Position numbers and translations under genes: made by a program. Source: Ancylostoma caninum (lineage: Eukaryota; Nematoda; Chromadorea; Rhabditida; Ancylostomatidae). From it: 64,000 bases of DNA. The number at the start of each line of letters is the position of its first letter. Position 1 is the stretch's first letter. This document shows positions 20,969 through 32,451 of this stretch, piece by piece. The notes under the pieces are model-generated. The model did not search any database. It had not been told where the DNA came from and saw nothing but the letters and a program-made list of their open reading frames with translations. The stretch lies in contig JBAJFG010000019.1 of the NCBI GenBank assembly GCA_037903475.1, positions 3,781,001 to 3,845,000 on the forward strand, in the 5' to 3' direction.

Positions 20969-21300
20969 TCATGACTTGCAATAACGGGCTTATTCTGTGT
21001 GTAAGTGTGTATGTGTGTGTCTGTGTGTCACGAAATTCGTTCATTCTGTTTTGAAGAGAGAGTAGGACGTGTATTAGAGTATTCCAATCATACCTCCAGG
21101 TTGCTAGCAGGCTCCCTGTGGGTCCATTGCTGTGATGATGGTGCGCCGGCGTCCAGAAGTGGGCGAGACGGGACTACAGTGGTGATAAGGGTGCGCCGGC
21201 GTCCAGAATGGGGGAGACGAGTCCAAAGTGGTGATAAGGGTGCGCAGGGGTCTAAAAGTGGGGGAAGCCTGCAGTCTGGTCCAACGGTGTGATAAGCTTG
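20969..21300 (+). mobile_element. Helitron-like element, family A (copy A4, 3'-truncated)
   Basis: It starts TCATGACTTGCAATAACGGG after an A, continues with a GT-rich patch and three to four minisatellite units (21140-21300, with GGTGCGCCGGCGTCCAGAA). It fades out without a terminal hairpin. The stretch 21301-21475 shows nothing recognisable. Confidence 0.7.
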
Positions 21301-21475
21301 CGCCCATGTTCACTGCTGAGGGAATAACATTAGTTGGATCTATCTTTGCTCGATCGGTTCGCTGGCGCATAACATCGATGGCAAAACACTAAATGTCAGA
21401 GCTAAGCAGTGTGTAGTGTGCAATCCGCGTGATTCCTTTCACCTCACATCTCCCTTCCGCGCTCTTTTTCTTTCA

Positions 21476-21790
21476 CCAGCCTGATCGTCCGGCTAACGCC
21501 GGACTCTCAGGCTTCTTTTAGGCTCGCTTCGCTCCCCACGCTTTCGAGTGATGCGTCCTCCACTACTGGCCTGCGCACCACTCTCGCATACGCGGACCCT
21601 TCCAGTAGCATCTCTCCCACTTCTCGACGCCGGCGCACCACTCTTGCAGCTGTGCACCCGCCCAGTGGCATCTTACCCATTGCTGTACTCTGGTACATCA
21701 AACTCGCATCCGTGGACCCGTAGAGTGGCATCTTTTCCACTACAGAAAGCCGGCGCTGCTCTTCCATAGCAGTAGCCCGTTTCCCCTAAT
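21476..21790 (-). mobile_element. Helitron-like element, family A variant (copy A12)
   Basis: The reversed 3' end (CCAG at 21476-21479, then the stem CCTGATCGTCCGGC/GCCGGACTCTCAGG) is followed by GCTCGCTTCGCTC and about four 60-bp units with CGCACCACTCTCGCA. The copy at 61750-62020 belongs to the same variant, with its terminal stem partly lost. The 5' end is not identified. Confidence 0.7.
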
Positions 21791-22100
21791 ATCCCCTCCG
21801 TCCTTGCTGTTTCACGTCTATCTGGCTCGACCCCTTCTCTCTAAACCATACTCATTCGGATGTTATCCTACACATGACTTGATAAACATAGACAAATAAA
21901 TACCGAGGTTCATTCATTTTTACTGTGATGTAAACAACTGTGGGCCTTCCAACCGACGAAAAGGAGTCCAAAACACCTTTCAAATAAGATAAAAATGAAA
22001 ATTTGCACACTTTTCATATGTAACTTGACACGCTGAACATCGTGATGTAGTCAGATTTTTCCGGTAGGAGCTGGTTCTCTTGTACACACACACTGGCATA
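21791..22100. other. no gene recognised
   Basis: AT-rich sequence between two outward-facing Helitron 3' ends. No coherent frame. Confidence 0.45.
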
Positions 22101-22333
22101 AAATGCCAATTAATATTAGCTATGATATGTTCACGAACCCACCGCACCCTCCTCTTTTATATGTTCAAACTGGCTCTTATCATTTGAACAGTTACAACAA
22201 GCAAAGAATGGTAAACCATTTGGGGGAGTCATATGGCTGTGAGCGTATTAAATGAAAAAGGGATAAAGTGATGCGAGCGAAGCGAGCATCAGGAAAGTCT
22301 GAAAGTCCGGCGTGAGCCGGACGGCCAGACTGG
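22101..22333 (+). mobile_element. Helitron-like element, family A short variant (copy A5)
   Basis: The 3' end is complete: GCGAGCGAAGCGAGCATCAG, then the stem GTCTGAAAGTCCGGC/GCCGGACGGCCAGAC and CTGG at 22330-22333. The body lacks a minisatellite and resembles the short copies at 36399-36668 and 45710-45985. The 5' limit is approximate. Confidence 0.6.
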
Positions 22334-22799
22334 TATCCTCTTGACAAAGCACCGTAAGGGCGGCAGTGACGGAAAAATGGAAGTCTCCAATGATGAAAGC
22401 GAGAGGTTTAGACAGCGCTTTCAGGGTTTCGCTGCGGGACCGTGCCCTGACGGTCTCGAGCCCTTCTGCGGGGATTAGGGGTCTTAGGATTCGTCGTTGT
22501 TTAGCCTTTGTACTGGTGCTGCAACTGCACCGATGATCACTCCTTCCCGAATGCCATCAATAATCAAGTACTCAGGATGAACGAACGTAGAACGCGTCAT
22601 AATAAGCTGTTGTGGCATTTCCTGAAACCACTTAAGCAATTGAATAGCCTTTCTTAATATTTTCAAGTTTCTTCCATTATTATCGAGATTTACAAAGAGT
22701 GCGGGTGCATTGATGACAGACAAACATGCCCGGGTTCCACAGTTCAGAAAAAATACCAAAAAACCAGTATAGGTACCCACCGATATATTTGTCCATTTT

Positions 22800-22963
22800 T
22801 AACAGTTTATTTTTATTAATATTTCTGAATAATTCCTTCAAATTATCTATTGTTATAATGTTTTCATTAATTTCATTTTCATTCTGGGCCCACAAAGTGA
22901 CGGAGACGTCACTTTTTCCGCATGCCCCACCCACTCCCACCCTCTTTCTGCGCCCGCCTCCGG
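22800..22963 (-). mobile_element. decayed hAT-like MITE relic inside B2
   Basis: The stretch with TTTCATTTTCATTCTGGGCC ... TTTCTGCGCCCGCC parallels the right half of H1 (TTTTATTTTCCGTCTGGGTC ... TTTCTGCGTCCGCC) with many substitutions. One end only is recognisable, so this is an old insertion. Confidence 0.55.
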
Positions 22964-22964
22964 T

Positions 22965-23370
22965 GTGGGCGGATGGAAAATGGGTCTGCCATGGTCAAAT
23001 AGTGGGGAAAGTGCCGGTATACGGGTCCACGGATGGAGAATAGGTCTGCCGTGGCCCAATAGTGGAGAAAACAGCAGGATACACAGGTCTACGGTTGGAT
23101 AATGGGTCAGCTATGGCCGAATAGTGAGGGAAACACCAGCGTACGGATCCACTATGATCGGGTCCGCCGCAGCCAGTGTAGGGAGAATGTCAGCCCACGC
23201 GTCCACGTATGGAGAATGGGTCTGCAATGGCCCAATCGTGGGGAAAAGGATACGTGTCCACGAATGGAGAATGGGTATGGTGTGGCCCAGTATGGGGAAA
23301 ACACCAGTATACGGGTCCACAGATAGATCGGGTCTACCGTGGCCAAGAGTAGGGAAAACGTCAGCACAAC
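22965..23370 (+). repeat. minisatellite units inside B2
   Basis: About seven units with CGGGTCCACGGATGGAGAAT and AGTGGGGAAA words, homologous to those of B1 and B3. Confidence 0.85.
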
Positions 23371-23522
23371 ATACAGTTCATATAGGCGGTTCCGTATTTG
23401 AGCTCAGTCAATGATTAGCGTAGCCTCTTTTCAATTTCCTAAGCATTTCGCATGTGTGAAGCTCTTCTATCTACTTCAAGTGGCTGCCCCAGCCCTCTTT
23501 CTAGCTTCCCGAAGGGGCGCTA

Positions 23523-23523
<1 letters not shown>

Positions 23524-23562
<39 letters not shown>
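23524..23562. repeat. (TA)n microsatellite
   Basis: TA repeats that join the 3' end of B2 to the 5' flank of A6. Confidence 0.95.
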
Positions 23563-23567
<5 letters not shown>

Positions 23568-23769
23568 TATATCATACTTTGTATATATTACAGACATTAT
23601 GTGACTCTGTGCGTGCGTGTGCACACGCACTGTGATTGGTCAAGATGGTGATTGGTGGTGATTGCGAGATCATATAAAAGACTAAGAACGGGTATGGTGT
23701 GGTGGAGTGGGGTAGAGAGATGGTCGACCAGAAGGTCCAGCGAAGTGCAACGGTGCCTCATAAAGTGAG

Positions 23770-24938
23770 GAAACATCTGGAGACGGGTCCAACGGTGTGA
23801 TAAGGGTGTGCCGGCGTCTAAAAGTGGGGGAACGCCTGGAGTCGGGTCCAACGGTGTGATAAGGGTGTGCCGGCGTCGAAAAGTGGGAAAACGCCTAGAG
23901 TCGGGTCCAACGGTGTGATAAGGGTGCGCCGGCGTCCAAAAGTGGGGAAACGCTTGGAGTCGAGTCCAACGGATGATAAGGGTGTGCCGGCGTCGAAAAG
24001 TGGGAAAACGCCTAGAGTCGGGTCCAACGGTGTGATAAGGGTGCGCCGGCGTCGAAAAGTGGGGAAACGCCTGGAGTCGGGTCCAACGGTGTGGAAAGGG
24101 TGCGCCGGCGTTGAAAAGTGGGGAAACGCCTGGAGTCAGGTCCAACGGCGTGATAAGGGTGTGCAGGGCCGGCGTCCAAATATGGGGAAACGCCTGGAGT
24201 CGGGTCCAACGGCGTGATAAGGGTGTGGCGGCGTCGAAAAGTGGGGAAACGCTTGGAGTCGAGTCCAACGGCGTGATAAGGGTGCGCCGGCGTCCAAAAG
24301 CGGGGAAACACCTGGAGTCGGGTCCAGCGGTGTGATAAGGGTGTGCCGGCGTCGAAAAGTGGGAAAACGCCTAGAGTCGGGTCCAACGGTGTGATAAGGG
24401 TGCGCCGGCGTTGAAAAGTGGGGAAACGTATGGAGTCAGGTCCAACGGCGTGATAAGGGTGTGCCGGCGTCCAAATATGGGGAAACGCTTGGAGTCGAGT
24501 CCAACGGTGTGATAAGGGTGTGCCGGCGTCGAAAAGTAGGAAAACGCCTAGAGTCGGGTCCAACGGTGTGATAAGGGTGCGCCGGCGTCGAAAAGTGGGG
24601 AAACGCCTGGAGTCGGGTCCAACGGTGTGGAAAGGGTGCGCCGGCGTTGAAAAGTGGGGAAACGCCTGGAGTCAGGTCCAACGGCGTGATAAGGGTGCGC
24701 CGGCGTCCAAATATGGGGAAACGCCTGGAGTCGGGTCCAACGGCGTGATAAGGGTGTGGCGGCGTCGAAAAGTGGGGAAACGCTTGGAGTCGAGTCCAAC
24801 GGCGTGATAAGGGTGCGCCGGCGTCCAAATATGGGGAAACGCCTGGAGTCGGGTCCAACGGTGTGATAAGGGTGCGCCGGCGTCCAAATATGGGGAAACG
24901 CCTGGGATCGGGTCCAACGGTGCGATAAGGGTGTGCAA
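23770..24938 (+). repeat. 59-bp minisatellite array in A6 (about 20 units)
   Basis: Units alternate between GTCGAAAAGTGG, GTCCAAATATGG, GTTGAAAAGTGG and GTCCAAAAGCGG variants in an order suggesting higher-order duplication of four- to five-unit blocks. The minus strand is open in all frames, giving spurious proteins of up to 223 residues. Confidence 0.92.
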
Positions 24939-25255
24939 GCTCCGCAAGTAATAGGAATTCGCTAGGCGTGTCTATTTCTGCATGAGGGTTACGCTTACCC
25001 TGTTTCTGCGGACCCTCCCTCCTAAATCACCTAGATGTACATTGTTTCCTTTCGTATCCGTGTTCTCTTCCCATTCCGTTTGTGTTTGAATGAACCACTC
25101 CCTCCTTTCCGTTTATATACACCCCTTATCACTTGAATTACCACAACAACCAGTTGAGCCTAAATCATTTCGAGATAACATTCGCACTGAATCGGTTACA
25201 CTCAATTCTTCACGACCACTAACTTCGCTCATATGGGAGGGCGTAACTTCGTTTA

Positions 25256-26054
25256 TGGCCCGTATGCAAGAACATCCCCGCTGGGGAGGAGAGGGGATGC
25301 GCATCCCCTGGGGAGCGATCCCCTCCCTTCCCCAGCGGGGCTCCCTGCTATGCATGAAACTTTTCGAGGGGAGGGGATGCATCCCTTGCGCGTGCTGTTT
25401 GAGCGTTTTGCACAATCACGTCTTTTGCATCGAAACACCGTGTGAAAATGCCGCTGAGGCTGGAATAATTTGGTTTTTAAAGTGTGGGAGTCCATTTTTC
25501 CCATATTTTCGAACATTTTCGTGGTTCACATCATTGTTAGGGATACTTATAAGTCTGCTCCTTCACTTTTGTCACATTTCGTTCTTGGACAGCGACATCC
25601 ACGGCCTCAGTATCGAAACACCGTCTGAAAGTGCCATTGAGGAGGGAATGCATTGATTATAAAGTTTAAATTATGAAGTAAAGTTAAAATCATAAATTAC
25701 GGTTATAGAGAAGAGAGGTGCAAAAGCTACACTCAAAAAAGGAATGGCAGACACTTGAAATGGATGAAACACATAAAGAATAGAACATTAGTAAAGTTGG
25801 GCAAAGAACCGTAGAAAAGCTTGCAATTCACGAAAAAAATGCAGAATTACGAAAGGAAACAATTGATTGCTGAGCGTGATCCCCTCTCGAACCCCTACTA
25901 TTCGTAGGGGATGCACATCCCCTCCCCTCAGGGGATCCCCTCGCTTCATGCATACGGGGATCGAGGGAGGGGATGTGCGCGAACCCCGCTGGGGATCGCT
26001 GCAATGCTTAACAGCCGATCCCCTCCCCAGCGGGGATGTTCATGCATACGGGCC
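25256..26054. mobile_element. 799-bp TIR element with TA duplication, G-rich palindromic interior
   Basis: The ends are TGGCCCGTATGCAAGAACAT and, reversed, AGGCCCGTATGCATGAACAT, continuing into CCCCGCTGG. TA flanks both sides (25254-25255, 26055-26056), and the uninterrupted site is seen in A7 (27495-27505). Many short inverted words (GGGGATGCGCATCCCC, CCCCAGCGGGG) fill the ends. The centre is AT-rich and has no transposase. A TA duplication fits the Tc1/mariner superfamily, although the GGCCC start is unusual. Confidence 0.75.
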
Positions 26055-26237
26055 TATATGGGAGAAAGCAACAACTACGGGATCGAGGGTATTTCAGGAT
26101 AGCGGAAGAAGTGCGTGGAAGGATACAGATTTTATCAATCCATTTACACTTTTGTGCTTGCTTTCAACATACAGTATGCGAGCGAAGCGAGCATCATTAA
26201 AAGTCTGGAAGTCCGGCGTTAGCCGGACGGCCAGACT

Positions 26238-26239
<2 letters not shown>

Positions 26240-26301
<62 letters not shown>
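26240..26301. repeat. (TA)n microsatellite
   Basis: TA repeats between the A6 3' end and the Tc1-like element. Confidence 0.95.
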
Positions 26302-27304
<1,003 letters not shown>

Positions 27305-27708
27305 TTACCAGTCTGGCCGTCCGGCTAACGCCGGACTTCCAGACTTTTACTGATGCTGGCTTCACTCGCATACTATATGTTGAAAGCAAGCACAAAAGTG
27401 TAAATGGATTGATAAAATCTGTATCCTTCCACGCACTTCTTCCGCTATCCTGAAATACCCTCGATCCCGTAGTTGTTGCTTTCTCCCATATAAACGAAGT
27501 TACGCCCTCCCATATGAGCGAAGTTAGTGGTCGTGAAGAATTGAGTGTAACCGATTCAGTGCGAATGTTATCTCGAAATGATTTAGGCTCAACTGGTTGT
27601 TGTGGTAATTCAAGTGATAAGGGGTGTATATAAACGGAAAGGAGGGAGTGGTTCATTCAAACACAAACGGAATGGGAAGAGAACACGGATACGAAAGGAA
27701 ACAATGTA

Positions 27709-28983
27709 TTAGGTGCGTGCAAAAGTTCCGGGGCAGTTGCACCTAATTTTTCAAAACGCCATAACTTGACTCAAAGTCAGCAATTTTGTTCAAAACAAAA
27801 AGCATTGGCATCTGCGTAATGTTGCCAATATGGCACAGAGAATATTTTTCCAGAATCTAAAAATTTGACAGGTCTACACCTGTAATAGTGGCACACGTCG
27901 TTTTCCAGTAGGGTCTGTTCATTAAAAGTTTTACAGCGGACGCAAAGCCATGGAAGGCTGAAATGGGGATAGTCTGTTAGAGGCAGGTATAAGGAGTAAT
28001 ATAGGTTAGGCCAGAATTTCGGAGCACAAATGGCCAATTCTTTATACGCTTGATACTGCAACAGGCTGGTGTGCGCTTTCCCACAGCCGGAGCAAACCAA
28101 ATATTTCCGCCTGTGTCGGCTCTATGCTTAAGAGTTCTCCCGTGATTACTTTAGGGAAAAGAAACTACTACAGAGCGACTATTGTGCATTCATTAGAAAA
28201 CAAATTCATTGCAGATGAGTCACGTTCCTGACCATGAAAGGTCAAAAATTTTTTAAAAGAAGGTAGTGATGGTTCGGCCATTTTTTAGGTGGGTGGCAGG
28301 AGCCCGTACTTTGGGATGATCTCCTCCTATTGTCACATCTGACCCATTTTCTATCAACAATAGCAATTCTTCCATGAAACGAATTGTTAGAAAACCTGAA
28401 GGTCGAATATCTGCAGACTTGCCAGTGTGGACGTTAGTGCTCTTCGCTCAACTCACGCAAAATCCATCTACTCACCTTCCCCTTCTTACCAATTTCCTTC
28501 AAGTGACGAGACATTGTTGACTAAATTCCTCGTAATGTCTTGCACAGTTTGCACAAGTTCTGGTTCAATCCGCTCTTTCCTGGCGCCTTGGTGATGACCA
28601 AATCTCTGACCAACTTGTGAAGCATTTTCCAAGTTCTCATCTCCGCTCACAATAACTAGGAACCTTCGAGCAGCTGGCATTTCAGAGAACATGCTCTCCA
28701 CAAACGCATTATTGATGCTATGGGTCGCTTCTCTTGTTGATCATCTAGATTTGATTTCATAAAGTGAAAATCCCCAAATTGTTGCACAGCTCATAGCACT
28801 GGTTTTACACCCAAAACAGAGCAACGCTGTGACGTAGACGCGAGTCAAAAGTGGTGTAGATAGCAGATGTTTCAGGCTACCAGCATATATGAAACCGTTG
28901 CAGGATATCGTAAACGCAAGGAGCAAAACGATGTTGAACAGTGAAATACCACCAACTGCCCCGGAACTTTTGCACGCACCTAA
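27709..28983. mobile_element. mariner-ended element without transposase
   Basis: The termini TTAGGTGCGTGCAAAAGTTC and their exact reverse complement, about 30 bp each, are flanked by TA. A6 shows the uninterrupted site. The start TTAGGTG and the length near 1.3 kb are those of mariner elements, but none of the frames inside shows the mariner helix-turn-helix or D,D34D motifs. The cargo is unrecognised. Confidence 0.75.
27777..28127 (-). CDS. unrecognised cysteine-containing frame inside the mariner-ended element
   Basis: The frame stays open for about 117 codons upstream to a TAG. It contains KYLVCSGCGKAHTS, then LCVRCKTFNEQ and CHYYRC, i.e. two CxxC pairs suggestive of a zinc-binding fold. 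No start codon is convincing, and I cannot assign a family. It may be part of a captured host exon or of an unknown transposon protein. Smaller frames at 28486-28701 and 28741-28926 on the same strand could belong to the same broken gene. Confidence 0.3.
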
Positions 28984-29084
28984 TACATCTAGGTGATTTA
29001 GGAGGGAGGGTCCGCAGAAACAGGGTAAGCGTAACCCTCATGCAGAAATAGACACGCCTAGCGAATTCCTATTACTTGCGGAGC

Positions 29085-31085
29085 TTGCACACCCTTATCG
29101 CACCGTTGGACCCGATCCCAGGCGTTTCCCCATATTTGGACGCCGGCGCACCCTTATCACGCCGTTGGACCCGACTCCAGGTGTTTCCCCACTTTTGGAC
29201 GCCGGCGCACCCTTATCACACCGTTGGACCCGACTCCAGGCGTTTCCCCATATTTGGACGCCGGCGCACCCTTATCACGCCGTTGGACTCGACTCCAAGC
29301 GTTTCCCCACTTTTCGACGCCGCCACACCCTTATCACGCCGTTGGACCCGACTCCAGGCGTTTCCCCATATTTGGACGCCGGCCCTGCACACCCTTATCA
29401 CGCCGTTGGACCTGACTCCAGGCGTTTCCCCACTTTTCAACGCCGGCGCACCCTTTCCACACCGTTGGACCCGACTCCAGGCGTTTCCCCACTTTTCGAC
29501 GCCGGCGCACCCTTATCACACCGTTGGACCCGACTCTAGGCGTTTTCCCACTTTTCGACGCCGGCACACCCTTATCACACCGTTGGACCCGACTCCAGGC
29601 GTTTCCCCGCTTTTGGACGCCGGCGCACCCTTATCACGCCGTTGGACTCGACTCCAAGCGTTTCCCCACTTTTCGACGCCGCCACACCCTTATCACGCCG
29701 TTGGACCCGACTCCAGGCGTTTCCCCATATTTGGACGCCGGCCCGGCACACCCTTATCACGCCGTTGGACCTGACTCCAGGCGTTTCCCCACTTTTCAAC
29801 GCCGGCGCACCCTTTCCACACCGTTGGACCCGACTCCAGGCGTTTCCCCATATTTGGACGCCGGCGCACCCTTATCACGCCGTTGGACTCGACTCCAAGC
29901 GTTTCCCCACTTTTCGACGCCGCCACACCCTTATCACGCCGTTGGACCCGACTCCAGGCGTTTCCCCATATTTGGACGCCGGCCCTGCACACCCTTATCA
30001 CGCCGTTGGACCTGACTCCAGGCGTTTCCCCACTTTTCAACGCCGGCGCACCCTTTCCACACCGTTGGACCCGACTCCAGGCGTTTCCCCACTTTTCGAC
30101 GCCGGCGCACCCTTATCACACCGCTGGATCCAACTCCAGGCGTTTCCCCATTTTTCGACGCCGGCGCACCCTTATCACACCGTTGGACCCGACTCCAAGC
30201 GTTTTTCCACATTTGGGCGCCGGCGCACCCTTATCACACCGTTGGACCCGACTCCAGGCGTTATCTCACTTTTCGACGCCGGCGCACCCTTATCACACCG
30301 TTGGACCCGACTCTAGGCGTTTTTCCACTTTTGGACGCCGGCACACCCTTATCACACCGCTGGACCCGACTCCAGGTGTTTCCCCGCCTTTGGACGCCGG
30401 CGCACCCTTATCACGCCGTTGGACCCGACTCCAGGCGTTTCCCACTTTTCGACGCCGGCGCACCCTTATCACACCGTTGGACCCGACTCCAGGCGTTTCC
30501 CCACTTTTGGACGCCGGCACACCCTTATCACACCGTTGGACCCGACTCCAGGTGTTTCCCCACTTTTCAACGCCGGCGCACCCTTTCCACACCGTTGGAC
30601 CCGACTCCAGGCGTTTCCCCACTTTTCGACGCCGGCGCACCCTTATCACACCGTTGGACCCGACTCTAGGCGTTTCCCCACTTTTCGACGCCGGCGCACC
30701 CTTATCACACCGTTGGACCCGACTCCAAGGCGTTTCCCCATATTTGGACGCCGGCACACCCTTATCACGCCGTTGGACCTGACTCCAGGCGTTTCCCCAC
30801 TTTTCAACGCCGGCGCACCCTTATCACACCGTTGGACCCGACTCTAGGCGTTTCCCCATATTTGGACGCCGGCACACCCTTATCACGCCGTTGGACCTGA
30901 CTCCAGGCGTTTCCCCACTTTTCAACGCCGGCGCACCCTTTCCACACCGTTGGACCCGACTCCAGGCGTTTCCCCACTTTTGGACGCCGGCGCACCCTTA
31001 TCACACCGTTGGACCCGACTCCAGGCGTTCCCCCACTTTTAGACGCCGGCACACCCTTATCACACCGTTGGACCCGTCTCCAGAT
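29085..31085 (-). repeat. 59-bp minisatellite array in A7 (about 34 units)
   Basis: The largest array here. Blocks such as GACGCCGGCCCTGCACACCC (an expanded unit) recur at about 29380, 29740 (variant) and 29980, showing duplication of multi-unit blocks of roughly 240-360 bp. The plus strand is open in all three frames, so every long frame here (up to 299 codons) is a by-product. Confidence 0.93.
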
Positions 31086-31292
31086 GTTTCCTCACTTTAT
31101 GAGGCACCGTTGCACTTCGCTGGACCTTCTGGTCGACCATCTCTCTACCCCACTCCACCACACCATACCCGTTCTTAGTCTTTTATATGATCTCGCAATC
31201 ACCACCAATCACCATCTTGACCAATCACAGTGCGTGTGCACACGCACGCACAGAGTCACATAATGTCTGTAATATATACAAAGTATGATATA

Positions 31293-32405
31293 TCTGTATA
31301 TATAAAAGTGAAAGTTTGTTTGTGTGTTTGTGTGTGTGTTTGTGTGTGTGTTTGTGTGTGTGTGTTTGTGTGTGTGTGTGTTTGTGTGTTCCGAATAGAA
31401 ATCGCGGAGGATGAACCGATCGGGGCCAAATTTTGCAGGTAGACTCTCCACTGGCCGGCGGAGGTTATAGGCTACTTTGCAACTGGGATTATCGATTGGT
31501 TCATCGATTATATCGATTTTATTGATTTTTCGTTCTTCTTGACCAGGGACTAGCGAGAACATGCCTACTGGGGTTCCTCAATGCGCTGAACACGAACATG
31601 ACAACCATTTCGCGCCAATTTATCGATTTATTGATTTTATTGATTTTTCGCTCTTCTTGACCAGGGACTAGCGAGAACATGCCTGCTGGGGTACCTCAAT
31701 GCGCTGAACACGAATATGACAACCATTTTGCGCCAATTTATCGGTTTATTGATTTTATTGATTTTTCGCTCTTCTTGACCAGGGACTAGCGAGAACATGC
31801 CTGCTGGGGTACCTCAATGCGCTGAACATGAACATGACAACCATTTCGCGCCAATTTATCGATTTATTGATTTTATTGATTTTTCGCTATTCTTGATCAT
31901 GGGGTGGTAAAGACATGACTACTGGGGTACCTCAATGCGCTGAACACGAATACGACAACCATTTTGCACGAAATATTGATTTATTATTTATCTATTTTCC
32001 CCATTTTCGCTCGGGGACGGGCAAATACATGTCTTTTTGGGTTTCTCAATACGCTGAATAGGAATATGACAAACATTTTGCACGAAATATCGGTTTTTCG
32101 ATTTTATTGATTTTTGGCTCTTCCGCCCAATGGAGCAGTGAAGACATCTCTCCTGGGGTTCCTCGATATGCTGAGTATGAATATGACAACCACTTTGTAC
32201 GAATACGTCGATTCAATGTCACCGGAATAGCTTTGCTAACTTTTCGCCTACAAGTCGTTGGGAAACGTCACCTGGGCTCCGCTAACATGCTGATCACCAA
32301 AATTATAGAGATTTTAATGAATTTGTCGATGATAGTAGTTGGCCTCAGCAGTATGATGTAGCCAAGGTGATAAAACACCCGAGCGAAGCCGGGTACGGCA
32401 GCTAG
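31293..32405 (+). mobile_element. Helitron-like element, family C
   Basis: The 3' end is ACCCGAGCGAAGCCGGGT, a stem-loop, then ACGGCAG and CTAG, followed by T. This is the widely seen Helitron terminus. The 5' part reads TATATATAAAAGTGAAAG followed by GTTT/GTGT repeats, again typical. The TC at 31293-31294 fits the rule, but the same bases occur in the 5' flank of A6, so the true start could lie a few bases inside the TA run. The interior consists of tandem 118-bp units and no gene. Confidence 0.7.
31510..32225 (+). repeat. about six tandem 118-bp units inside family C element
   Basis: Each unit contains TTTATTGATTTTATTGATTT, TTGACCAGGGACTAGCGAG and GCTGAACACGAATATGACAA. The first four units are close, the last two are diverged. 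A related block is present at 63561-63870 in reverse orientation. Confidence 0.85.
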
Positions 32406-32409
32406 TATA

Positions 32410-32449
<40 letters not shown>
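32406..32449. repeat. (TA)n microsatellite
   Basis: TA repeats between the family C 3' end and the reversed 3' end of A8. Confidence 0.95.

Positions 32450-32451
<2 letters not shown>

Larger units (their letters stand above)
22336..23523 (+). mobile_element. Helitron-like element, family B (copy B2)
   Basis: It starts TCCTCTTGACAAAGCACCG two bases after the end of A5, so only TA separates the two elements. It ends with the family B hairpin and CTAG at 23520-23523, followed by T and a TA tract. It carries about seven 55-60-bp units (22965-23370). Confidence 0.75.
23572..26239 (+). mobile_element. Helitron-like element, family A subtype b (copy A6)
   Basis: It starts TCATACTTTGTATATATTAC after an A and carries the perfect palindrome GTGCGTGTGCACACGCAC near the 5' end. 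The array follows at 23770-24938, then the conserved region, which is interrupted at 25256-26054 by a TA-flanked insertion. It ends with the terminal stem and CTGG at 26236-26239, followed by a TA tract. It is nearly identical, in opposite orientation, to A7, including shared array-edge variants. Confidence 0.82.
27308..31288 (-). mobile_element. Helitron-like element, family A subtype b (copy A7)
   Basis: Reverse copy: CCAG at 27308-27311, the conserved region, a 1275-bp mariner-ended insertion at 27709-28983, the array 29085-31085, the palindrome GTGCGTGTGCACACGCAC near 31213-31230, and the reversed TCATACTTTG start ending at 31288. Outside the insertions and array length it mirrors A6 almost base for base, even in the 5' flank TATATCTGTATATATA. 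A single inverted duplication is more likely than two insertions. Confidence 0.82.

Noticed and set aside
23770..24938. CRISPR-like regular array
   Set aside because: Units are contiguous without unique spacers, the unit is 59 bp, and the context is eukaryotic transposon sequence.
29076..30847. Several long overlapping open frames (up to 299 codons) in different phases
   Set aside because: They follow the 59-bp period exactly in all three phases. They result from a stop-free minisatellite unit, not from codon structure.
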